From: Ramlibacter paludis
GTDB taxonomy: Bacteria; Pseudomonadota; Gammaproteobacteria; Burkholderiales; Burkholderiaceae_C
Length of the DNA stretch: 64,000 bases
Assembly: GCF_022012305.1 (NCBI RefSeq)
Contig: NZ_JAKLTM010000003.1
Location: 620,001-684,000 of the forward strand
Reading direction: 5' to 3'
The notes beneath the pieces were generated by a model, which saw only the letters and a program-made list of their open reading frames with translations, searched no databases and was not told the origin of the DNA. A program made the position numbers and the translations under genes. Positions 34,001-43,816 of the stretch are shown here, piece after piece (positions within the stretch are counted from its first letter, which is position 1; every line of letters starts with the position of its first letter).

Positions 34001-37000
34001 AGGTCGGTGTCGTTGCCCAGCAGCGAGGCCGCGGCGATGGTGAGCGGCGTGTCCTCGACACCCGCCACGGTCTCGCCATTGGCGACCGGGGCGTCGTTGA
34101 CCGGTGCCACGTTGACCGTGACGGAGGCCGAGGCGGTGCCGCCTTGGCCGTCGGACACGGTGTAGCTGAAGCTGCCCGCCCCGTTGAAATCGGCCGTGGG
34201 CGTGAAGACGATGTTGCCGCCGACGAGCGCCACGGTGCCGCCGCTCGCACCGGCGACGGAGACGACGGTCAGCGCGTCGCCTTCGAGGTCGGTGTCGTTC
34301 AGTGCCAGGCCGGCCGCCGCGATCGTGAGCGGCGTATCTTCAGTCGCCGCCACCGTGTCCGCATTCGCGATGGGCGCGTCGTTCATGGCCGCCAGGTTCA
34401 CCGTGACGGTGGCGGTCGCGGTGCCGCCGTTGCCGTCGGCGACCGTATAGGTGAAGCTGCCGGCGCCGTTGAAGTTGGCGGTGGGCGTGAACACGATCGT
34501 GCTGCCGGACAGGCTCACGGTTCCACCGCTGCCGTTGGCGACCGCCACGACGGACAGCGTGTTGCCGTCGATGTCGGCGTCGTTCGCCAGCAGCGTGGCC
34601 GCCGTGATGGCCAGCGGCTGGTCTTCGGTGCCGTTCACCGAATCGGCGGCGGCGACCGGCGCGTCGTTGACCGGCGCCACGGTGACCGTCACCAGCGCCG
34701 TCGCCGTGCCGCCGTTGCCGTCGGACACGGTGTAGCTGAAGCTGCCGGTGCCGTTGAAGTTGGCGGCGGGCGTGAAGACGATGTCGGTGCCGGAAAGCGT
34801 CACCGTGCCGCCGCCGATGGCGGCCACGCCGGTGATGGTGAGCGTGTTGCCTTCGACGTCGCTGTCGTTGCCCACCAGCGTGGCGGCCGCGATCGTCAGC
34901 GGGGCATCTTCCACCGCGTTCACCGCATCGGCCACCGCCACGGGCGCGTCGTTCACGGCGGCCAGGTTCACCGTGACCGTGCCGGTCGCGGTGCCACCGT
35001 TGCCGTCCGCCAGCGTGTAGGTGAAGCCGGCTGCGCCGTTGAAGTTGGCCGTGGGCGTGAAGACGATGTTGCCGCCGACCAGGTCTACCGTGCCGCCGGC
35101 GCCGGAAGTGACGCCCGTGATCGTCAAGGCGTCACTCTCGGGGTCGGTGTCGTTGCCTGCCAGCGCGCCCGGCATGATGGTCAGCACCTGGTCCTCGGTG
35201 CCGCCCACCGTGTCGGCCCCGGCGACCGGGGCGTCGTTCACCGCCGCCACGTTGACCGTCACCGTGCCGGTGGAGGTCGCGCCGTTGCCGTCGTCCACCG
35301 TGTAGCTGAAGCGCGCGGGCCCGTTGAAGTTGGCGGTGGGCGTGAAGGTGATCACGCCGCCGGCGAGGCTCACGGTGCCGCCGGTGACGGCCGTCACGCC
35401 GGTCACGGTCAAGGCGTCGCCGTTGCTGTCCGTGTCGTTGGCGGCCAGCAGCGCCGCCGCGAACGAAAGCGGCGTGTCCTCGGTCGCCGCGACGCTGTCC
35501 GCATTGGCGACCGGCGCCGAGTTGCCCAGGATCACCGAGATGTTCACCAGGCCGGTGGCGGTTCCGCCGTTGCCGTCGCTCACGGTGTAGGTGAAGCTGG
35601 CGGGGCCGATGTACAGCAGGTCGGCGACGAAGGTGACCACGCCGCCGACCAGGCTCACGGTGCCGTGCGTCGCGCCGCCGACGCCGGTGACGGTGAGCGC
35701 ATCGCCTTCCAGGTCGGTGTCGTTGCCGAGCAGCGATGCGGCCGGGATCAGCAGCGGCACCGCGGGCAAGGCGGTCACGCTGTCGTCGGCAGCCACCGGC
35801 GCGTCGTTGACCGGTGCGACGTTCACGGTCACTGCGCGGGTCGCGCTGCCGCCCTTGCCGTCGGCCACGGTGTAGCTGAAGCTGGCGGTGCCATTGAAGT
35901 TGGCCGCCGGGGTGAAGACGATGTCGGTGCCGGAGAGAACCGCCGTGCCGCCGGTGCCGCTCGTGACGCCGATGACCGCCAGCGGGTCGCCGTCCACGTC
36001 GCTGTCGTTAGCCAGCAAGGCCGCGGCGGGAATCGTCAGCGGGACGTCCTCGGTGCCCGCCGCCGTGTCGGCATTGGCCGCCGGCGCATCGTTCACCGGT
36101 GCGAGGTTGACCGTGACGGTGGCGCTGGCCGTGCCGCCCTTGCCGTCGGACACCTTGTAGCTGAAGGTGGCGGGGCCGTTGAAGTTGGCAGTCGGCGTGA
36201 AGACGACGTTGCCGCCGGAGAGCACCACGGTGCCGCCGCTGCCATTGGTGACCGAGACGATGGACAGCGCGTCGTTGTCGACGTCGGTGTCGTTGGCCGT
36301 GAGCGCCGCCGCCGCGATCGCCAGCGCCTGTTCCTCGGTGCCGGCCAGGCTGTCTGCGGCGGCCACGGGCGCGTCGTTCACCGCAGCGACGTTGACCGTC
36401 ACGCTGCCGGTGGCGACGCCGCCCTGCCCGTCCGCCACCGTGTAGCTGAAGCTGGCCGCGCCGTTGAAGTCGGCGCTGGGCGTGAAAACGATGTTGCCGC
36501 CCGAAAGCACCACCGTGCCGCCGCTGCCGCCGGTGACGCCCGTGATCGCCAGCGCATCGTTCTCGGGGTCGGTGTCGTTCGCCAGCAGCGAGGCAGTCGT
36601 GAGGGTGAGCGGGACGTCCTCGGTCGCCGCAACCACGTCCCCATTCGCGACCGGGGCGTCGTTCACCGGGGTGACCGTCAGCAGGAGGGTCTGCACCAGC
36701 GTGTCGTCGCCGCCGCCGTCGTCGCGCACCGAGAAGCCGAAGCTGGCCGTGCCGGAGGCGTTGGCGGCCGTGACGAAGCGCATGCCGCGCAGGTCGGCCA
36801 GGCTGTAGTCGCCCGCGGCCACGTCCGTGCCGTCGGCCAGCGTCACGCGGCCGAAGCTCGCCGGCGGCAGGGCGGTCACGGTGTAGGTGAGCACCTGGCC
36901 GGCTTCGTAGCCGCCGCCGCCGGGGCCATAAGCCACGCCGGCCAGGCCGAGGCTGGTGCTCCCGCTGTCTTCCGCGACCGCCAGGTTGGACACCGTACCG

Positions 37001-40000
37001 CCGACGGGCCGATCGTTGACGGCAGCGACGGTGATCGTCGTGCTGGCGGTGGCCGTGCTGAAGGCCTTGGCCGCACCGGCGACCGTCGCGTCGGCCACGC
37101 CGCCGGCGGCGCCCGCGGTGCCGTCCCAGGCGGCCAGCGTCAGCGTGGCGGTGCCGCTCCAGTCGCTGGCCGGCACGAAGCGCACGCGGGTCAGCGTGTC
37201 GGCCAGCAGCAGGCGCGCGCTCGTCGCCGTGGCGGCGCCGAAGGCCGTCCACGTCGTACCGCCATCGCGCGTGTACTGCCAGCTGCCGTGGCTGTCGTCG
37301 ACCGCGGTCACGGCGATGCCGCGCGTACCGGTCGGGTCGGCTACCTGGCCGGCGATCAGGTCCGAGACCAGCGTGCCGTTGCCGACGGTGTCTTCCGCGA
37401 TCGCCGCCATGGCATTGGCGCCGTTCAGCACCGGTGCCCGGTTGGTGACCGTGAGCGTGAGGGACAGGTTGGAGAGGTCCACACCGCCGTTGGCGACGCC
37501 GCCGTCGTCCTGCACGCTGAACGCCACCACCACCGCGCCCGGCGTGGCGTTGGCGGCCGAGCGGAACAGCATCGCCTGGAACTGCGCCTGCGTGTAGGCC
37601 GTGCCCACGCTCACCGGCGTCACGCCGTCGGCCAGCAGCAACTGCACGTTGCCCGGGATGGAAGTGAAGTGGAAGGTCAGCGCCTGCGCCGCTTCGTCGC
37701 TGGCGGTCGCGGGGCCGGGTGCATAGCTGCCGGAAGCCAGGATGGAGGCCGGCGCCGCGCCCTCTTCCACGGTCCCGCCGGTGGCACCCACCGCGACCGG
37801 TGCGTCGTTGCGGGGGGTGACGGTGAAGACCGAGGTGGCGGTCGCCGCGCTGAAGGCGAAGGCGCCGCCGTTGTAGGAAGCGTCGGCCAGGGTGCCGTTG
37901 CTGCCCGTGGTCTGGTCCCAGGCGCGGAAGGTGAGCCCCGCGGTGCCCATGCTGCTGTTCCAGTCGGTGCCGGGCAGGAAGCGCAGCTTGGTCACGCCGT
38001 CGGCCGCCAGCTGCAGCGCACCGGTGTTGCTCACGCCGGTGATGCTGATCCAGCTGTTGCCGTCCACCGTGTACTGCCAGGTGCCGTTGCCGCTGGTGCC
38101 GACGATGGCGATGCCGCGGTCGCTGATGACGGCGTCGGTGACCTGCCCGGTGATGAGGGCGTCCACCAGCGTGCCGGCACGCTGCCCGGCGGACGACCAT
38201 GGCGGCGGATTGCCGCCCGGGATGTTGCCGCTCCAGTCGAAGTCCTCGTAGACGACGACCGGCGAATTGGCGCCGTTCAGCACCGGCGCGCGGTTGACGA
38301 TCACCTTGACGGTGAACGTGCCGGTGTCCACGCCGGTGTTCGCCGTGCCGCCGCTGTCCCGGGCGGCGAAGGAGAAGCTGCCGGTCCCGAGCTGGCCGAT
38401 GCCGGACGACAGGAACTGCATGCCCTGGACCTGCGCCAGCGTGTACTGCGTGTTGAGCGTGACCTGGGTCGTGCCGTTGGCCAGCCAGACCGTGCCCAGC
38501 GCCGACGGCAAGGCGGTGACGGTGTAGCTCTGGAGGGTCTGCGCGGCTTCGTCCGGGCCGCCACCGGGGCCGACGGTGAAGCCGGCGAGGCCCAGCGACG
38601 TGAGCGGCGAGCCATCGAGCAGGATCAGCGGGGCGGGCGCCACGCCGGCAACGTCGGTGCGCGCCGGTGCGTCGTTGACGGCGGTGACGATGACGGTCGC
38701 GGTGGCCGTCGTCGAACTGAAGGCCGTCGCGCCGCCGTTGACCGTCGTGTTGGCGGTGCCGCCACCGGTGCCCGCGCTGCGGTCCCAGGCACGGAAGGTG
38801 AAGCCCGGCGCCGTACCGTTCCAGTTGGCCGTGGGCACGAAGCGCACGCGCCACTGGCCGCCGGTTTCCAGCAGGATGGAGTTGGTCGCGCTCGCCGCGG
38901 CGAGCGAATTCCAGTTGCTGCCGCCGTCACTGTTGTACTGCCAGGTGCCGGCCGCGCCGCCGGCGGCCGCAGTGACGGCGATGCCGGTGGTATTGCTCAG
39001 GTCGGTGATCTTGCCGGCCACCAGGTCCGCGACCCGCATGCCGTTGCCCGGCACGTCTTCCAGGATCGAGGGCATGGTGTTGGCGCCGCTCAGCGTCGGG
39101 GCCTGGTTGAAGACCGAGATGGTCATCGAATCCAGCAGCGTGTCGACGCCCCCGTTGGCGGTGCCGGCGTTGTCCTTCACCATCCAGCTGAAGGTGCCGC
39201 TTGCGCTCTGCACGCCGTTCCCGGGCTTGAACTTCATGCCCTGGATCTGGCCGATCGTGTAAGTGGTGCCTGCGCTCACCACGGTGGTGCCGTCGGCGAG
39301 ATAGATCGTGCCGACCGCGGACGGCACCGCCGTGACCGTGTAGCTCACGCTCTGGTCGTTGTACTCGTCGAGCGCGTAGCCGGGGATGTAGTCGAGGCTG
39401 CCCAGGCCCAGCGAGGTGAAGGTGACCGTGGCTTCGCGCACCGACACGGCCGCCGGGGGCGGCAGCAGCGTGCCGAGGGCAACGCTGTAGCGCACCGGGA
39501 TGTCGTTCACCGGCGTCAGCGTCAGCGCCGCCGTCGCCGTCGTGGCGCTGAAGGCGGAGACGCCGCCGGGAGCACTGGTGCTCGCGAGGCCGCCTGCCAC
39601 GCCGGACGTGCCGTCCCACGCACGGAAGGTGAAGCCGGGGATGGCGCCGTTCACGTTGGTGCCGGCGTCACCGACGAAGCGCACCCGCGCGTCGGGGCCT
39701 AGCAGGCGCGCGTTGTTGGTGGTGCCGCTCAACGCCAGCCAGGTGCCGCCGCCGTCGACGCTGTATTCCCAGGTGCCGCCGATGTTGCCGTTCGGCATGC
39801 CGACCACCGCCATGCCGTAGGGGCCGCTGCCGTCGGTCACCGCGCCGGCCAGGATGGCAGACACCAGCGTGCCGTTGCCCGGCACGTCTTCGAGCTGGGT
39901 GAAGGGATTGGGCGGCGCCGAAAGCACGGGCGCCGCGTTGGTGACGGTCACGGCCAGCGACTGCGCCAGGCTGTCCGCGCCGCCATTGGCGGTGCCGCCG

Positions 40001-42903
40001 CTGTCGTTCACGCGGAAGCTGAAGCTGCCGGTTCCGATGGCGCCGGCGCGCAAGCGCATGCCTTGCAGCTGCGCCAGCGTGTAGCCGGTGCCGGAAGTCA
40101 CGGCGGTCCCGTCGGACAGCTCGATGGTGCCGGCGGCGCCCGGCAGTCCGGTGACGGTATAGGTGAAGGTCTGCGCGGCTTCGTCCGTGCCGCCGCCCGG
40201 CCCGTAGTTCAGGCCGGCGAGGCCCAGGGACACGATGGAACCTTCGGTGGTGCCCAGGTTGGCCACGGTGCCGGCGCTGCGCACCGGCGCATCGTTCACG
40301 CCGGTGACCGTGACCGTGGACGCCGCCGTCGCCGTGCTGAAGGCGCTGTTGCCGCCCGGGCTGGGCACGGCGACGACGGCGCCCGCGGCGCCGGTCGTGC
40401 GGTCCCAGGCGTGGAAAGTGATGCCCGCGCTGCCGGCGTAATTGGCGTTCGGCACGAAGCGCACGCGGGTGGTCGTGTCGGCGGCGAGCAGCAATGCATT
40501 GCCGCTCGCGGGGCTCGCCAGCGCCGCCCAGGTGCTGCCGTCCAGCGCGTACTGCCAGCTGCCGTTGGCCGTATCCACCGCCGTCACGGCGATGCCCTTG
40601 AGCGCGCCGGCGTCGAGGTCGGTGATGGCACCGGCCACCAGGTCGGCCACCAGCGTGCCGCCACCTGCGGCGGCATCTTCCAGCTGCGCCGGCAGGTTGG
40701 CCACGGCGCCGAGGACCGGGGCGCGGTTGAAGCCGCCGAACTGCGCCACCACGCCGTCGCCCCCGCTGCCGATCGTGGTCTTGTAGCCGTCGGTGGTCGC
40801 GAGGCCGCCGGTGCTGGTCGAGCCGACGAGGTACAGCCGGTTGCCGGCGCCCCAGGCGACGCCGCCGCTGTCCAGCCCCGTGCCGTAATAGCTGCCGTAC
40901 ACCATGTCGCTGCTGCCGCCGCCCACCGGGTTCAGCACGAGGACGAAGCCGGTCTTGCCGGCGGTGTTGGTGCGCTGGACCGCGTCGGCGGTGGTGGGGA
41001 AGTCGGACGTGTCGGTGCTGCCGACGATCGCCACGTAGCCCCCATTGACCGCGATGCCGGTCGGTGTGTCGGTCAAGCCGCCGGAAAGCGAACCGCTGGC
41101 GTTGCGCGAGCCGCCGATGAAGCTGGAATACACCATCGAGGCGCTGCCGGCCAGCGTGGTGTCGTAGATGCGCAGGAAGCCGGTCTGCAGCGTGTAAGGC
41201 GTGGTGGCAAAGGCGCCCGTCGTGGTGGGAAAGCCGTTGCTGGGATCCTTGGTCTGGCCGATCACGTAGGCCTTGCCGGCGTTGTCGGCGGCCAGGCCGG
41301 TGACGTTGTCGAACTTGGTCCAGCCGACGTAGCTCGAATAGAGCACCGTTCCCGCGGCCCCGTACTTCACCAGGAAGCCGTCGCCCGCGCCGCCCGCGCT
41401 GGACTGCGCGCCGCCGACGATCGTGTTGTCGGTGGAGAGCGTGTTGCCGGCGAGGTAGACGTTGCCGGCGCCGTCCACCGCCATGCCCATGCCCGCCTCG
41501 TCGCCGCTGCCGCCCCAGGTCCACTTGGCAAGCGACGTGCCGCCGGCGCTGTACTTGTTGACGAAGGCGTTGTCCGAGGTCCCGGTCACCGTGCCGGCGA
41601 GGTAGATGGTGCCGCTGCCGTCCACGGCGACCGCGGTGGCGGTGTCGTTGCCGCCGGCGCCGCCGAAGTAGGTGCTGAACACCAGCGCGTTGCCCGCCGC
41701 GTTCAGCTTGAACAGGAAGGCATCCTGGTTGCCGCTCCTGGCCGCCTGGTCGCCCGCGGCCGCGCCGACGAAGTCGGCCGACTTGGTCCAGCCGCCCACC
41801 ACCACCTGGCCGCTCGCGTCGACGGCGATCGCGTTGCCGGCTTCGTTGTTGCTGCCGCCCACGCGCGTCGCGTAGACCAGCGTCGTGAGGTCGGCGTTGA
41901 ACTTGGCGACGTAGGCTTCGTTGCCGTCCGGGCCGGCGTCCAGCCGCGTGCCGAAGCTGCCGCTGTTGGAGGTCGTCTGGCCGGTGACGTAGACCGCGCC
42001 ATCGCTGCCGACCGCGACGCCCAGCGCCGTCTCTGCGCCGGCTTCGCCGAAATAGGTGGCGTGCGACAGCACCGGGTCGACCACCAGCGCGCGGCGGGTG
42101 TCGTAGGCGCCGACGACGATGCGCACCGTGCCGTCGGCCTGCAGGGTGTAGTGGCTCTCCACGCTCTCGCGGCCGGCTGCGCCCTGCTGGTAGCTCACGG
42201 GCGCCTGGAAGCGCAGCTCGCGCCCGGTGCCCGCCACCTGCAGCAGCAGGTCGCCGTTTTCGGCGATGGTGGCGCCGTCCGTGCCGTGGAAGCGCAGCTG
42301 CAGCTGCGCAGCGTCGGCGCCCGGCGCCAGCAGGAAGTCGTATTCGAGCTGGCTCTGGTTGCCGTAGTAACGGATGTCGATGCCGTCCCAGACGCCCTGG
42401 TAGCGCACGCTGCCGTAGTTGGCGATGTCGGTCACCCACTTCGACGCGTCGGCGCCCACCAGGGAGTTGCTGCGCGTGGCCAGCAGGTCTTCGCCGACCG
42501 GCGTTCCCGCGTTCGCGCCGACCAGTTCCAGCCGCACCGGGTCCTGCGCGCCATCGAGCAGCAGTTCGGCCTGGCCGCCACCCCCCAGGCGCAGCGAATA
42601 GCCGAGGCCCGATGCGGCGAAGTCGACGCCCTCGCCCAGCTGGCCCGCATCGGCCTCGAACTGCAGCGGCGTCAGTGCATAGGCGGCGCGAACCTCCGCG
42701 CTCGCGGGCGCGGCGGCGGTGTCGGCGCTGTATTCGAAATCGGTGCCGAGCTGCCGGGTCTGCTGCAGCGCGCCGTCGTCCACCGCCAGCAGCAGGCTGG
42801 CCGCGTCGGCGGAATACAGCAGCCGCGGCTCCAGCCACTCTGCCTGCGGCGCGACCCGCGCCTTGCGGGCGGGCCGGGAGCGTCGCAGCAGGGCGCCGAG
42901 CAT
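25021..42903 (-). CDS. Giant 5960-residue LEPR-XLL / SBBP / cadherin-like repeat surface protein
   Basis: The N-terminus is basic ([17 protein letters not shown]) and leads into [11 protein letters not shown] at residues 23-33, the LEPR-XLL motif of large repetitive surface proteins; no classical signal peptide is seen. Residues about 75-275 resemble the domain that precedes SBBP beta-propeller repeats ([34 protein letters not shown]). SBBP-type blades follow to 725. Residues 726-2079 hold five alternating pairs of about 135-residue modules, 2080-3599 sixteen repeats of 95 residues, and 3600-5336 seventeen of about 102. Residues 5337-5722 return to the first module type. A Pro/Ala-rich linker (about 5728-5769), a C-terminal domain, one hydrophobic helix (about 5885-5905) and an acidic tail [10 protein letters not shown] complete it. 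There is no RTX nonapeptide or type I secretion end. Likely a surface fibre or adhesin, probably calcium-stabilised (inference). It starts seven bases after the HlyD-like gene. Confidence 0.93.
26896..32106 (-). repeat. Seventeen tandem ~102-codon repeats (VCBS/Big_9-like)
   Basis: This coding array encodes seventeen consecutive modules (residues 3600-5336) on the pattern VDDxTV, [17 protein letters not shown], LQVxSFxxxGxxYAAG, GSFTLxxxGxYxFTPxANWNG and YTTNTGAxSTL. Modules 10-15 are nearly identical in protein, whereas the outermost modules diverge. Neighbouring units differ at DNA level mainly at synonymous positions, for example around 27951-28020 versus 28251-28320. The acidic NDSDVDD segments are of the kind that bind calcium in cadherin-like folds. 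Confidence 0.9.
32107..36666 (-). repeat. Sixteen tandem 95-codon repeats (cadherin-like, tandem-95 class)
   Basis: Sixteen modules (residues 2080-3599, averaging exactly 95 residues) follow the pattern VNDAPVAxxD, xxTEDxPLxIxxxxLLANDxDxxGDxL, GGTVxLxGGxIxFTPxANFNG and [20 protein letters not shown]. They belong to the cadherin-like/Ig-like class seen in bacterial adhesins. They are more diverse than the downstream 102-codon array, so the two arrays amplified separately. Confidence 0.9.
36667..40728 (-). repeat. Five alternating module pairs of ~135 codons each in the giant gene
   Basis: Residues 726-2079 contain five copies of a module with GIAVT, W-Y--DGGxxW, RFVPxxxWNG and FRAWD, alternating with five copies of a second module with GPGGGxDEAAQ, LADGTxV, [11 protein letters not shown] and [11 protein letters not shown]. 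The same two types reappear near the C-terminus (residues 5337-5722). The repeat blocks are therefore bracketed by the same modules on both sides. Confidence 0.85.
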
Positions 42904-42910
42904 GCGGGAT

Positions 42911-43816
42911 TCAGATCCGCGGCTTGACGCGCAGGTCGGGCGACAGCTGCAGCTGCAGCTCGCTGCCGCGGCTGGTGCGCGACACCGGATTGGCGGCCGC
43001 GGGCGCCTCGGCGCCGGACAGGTCCGCCTTGCAGCGCAGTCCGGCCGGCAGCGTGTTGCCAGGGTTCGGCAGCGACAACCTGGCGCGGAAGGTGTTGCTC
43101 GCGCCCTCGATCACGCGGTCGACCAGGGCCACGGTCGCAAAGCGCGGCTGCGCGCCGGGAAACTCCGGCGTGATGCGCATCGCCACGCCCTTGCGCACCA
43201 CCGGGTACAGGCTGGCCGGCAGCACCACCTCGACCCGCAGCGGGTCGACCACGGCGACGCGGAACATCGGCTTGTCCTCGACCCGCTCGCCTACGGAGAG
43301 GTAGCGGTCGGCGATCACGCCGTTGGCCGGGCTGCGGATGGTGCGCAGGCCCAGTTGCGCGCGCGCCAGTTCGTGTTCGCGGCCGTAGATGTCGCGCTGC
43401 TCGCGCGCCTGCATCAGCCGGTTCTCGGCCACCATCGCTTCGGCGCGGGCCTGTTCCAGCGCCTGCGCGCTGATGAAGTCCTGGCGCGCCAGGTCGACCG
43501 CGCGCGTGAGCTTCTGGCGCGCGAGTTCCGCGTTGGCTTCGGCGGCCTTGAGTTCGCCCAGGCCCTGCGCGCGTCCCTCGGCCACGTTGACCGACATGCG
43601 CTCGACGTCGGCGCGCAGCGTGGCCAGCGGCTGCCCGGCGCGCACGGTGTCGCCGCGTTCGACGTGCACGGTCTCGATCACGCCCACCACCGGGCTGCCG
43701 ATGTCCGACACGCTGAAAGGCTCGATCAGGCAGCCCAGGGGCTGCGGCGGCGCGGCATGGAGCGCGGGCGCCAGCAGGCAGGCCGCGGACAGCAGCGTTC
43801 TACGGATCCAGTTCAT
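42911..43816 (-). CDS. Secreted/periplasmic HlyD-type adaptor protein
   Basis: A 301-residue membrane-fusion-protein-like adaptor. A cleavable signal peptide is visible (MNWIRRTLLSAACLLAPALH, then AAPPQP). The lipoyl-like half-motifs are VVGVIETVHVERGDTVRAGQ and TIRSPANGVIADRYLSVGE, flanking a long alpha-hairpin rich in Ala, Glu and Arg (about residues 70-150), then a beta-barrel region (PLRVEVVLPASLYPVV). Unlike HlyD of type I systems it has no N-terminal membrane anchor, so it is periplasmic. The ATG overlaps the SecA-like stop (ATGA). With the two other adaptor-type proteins of this operon it could form a periplasmic conduit, but no inner-membrane pump is encoded here. Confidence 0.85.
   Translation of the reverse strand: MNWIRRTLLSAACLLAPALHAAPPQPLGCLIEPFSVSDIGSPVVGVIETVHVERGDTVRAGQPLATLRADVERMSVNVAEGRAQGLGELKAAEANAELARQKLTRAVDLARQDFISAQALEQARAEAMVAENRLMQAREQRDIYGREHELARAQLGLRTIRSPANGVIADRYLSVGERVEDKPMFRVAVVDPLRVEVVLPASLYPVVRKGVAMRITPEFPGAQPRFATVALVDRVIEGASNTFRARLSLPNPGNTLPAGLRCKADLSGAEAPAAANPVSRTSRGSELQLQLSPDLRVKPRI

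Noticed and set aside
26896-36666. Regularly spaced repeats resembling a very large repeat locus or CRISPR-like array
   Set aside because: Unit length is about 285-306 bases, all in one reading frame without stops, so these are protein-domain repeats.
27400-39702. A 4100-codon open frame on the plus strand, antisense to the giant gene
   Set aside because: Its product is a monotonous V/G/R/H-rich shadow of the repeats on the other strand and contains no recognisable domain. Codon bias in G+C-rich repetitive DNA keeps the antisense frame open, and the minus-strand frame encodes well-defined domains throughout.
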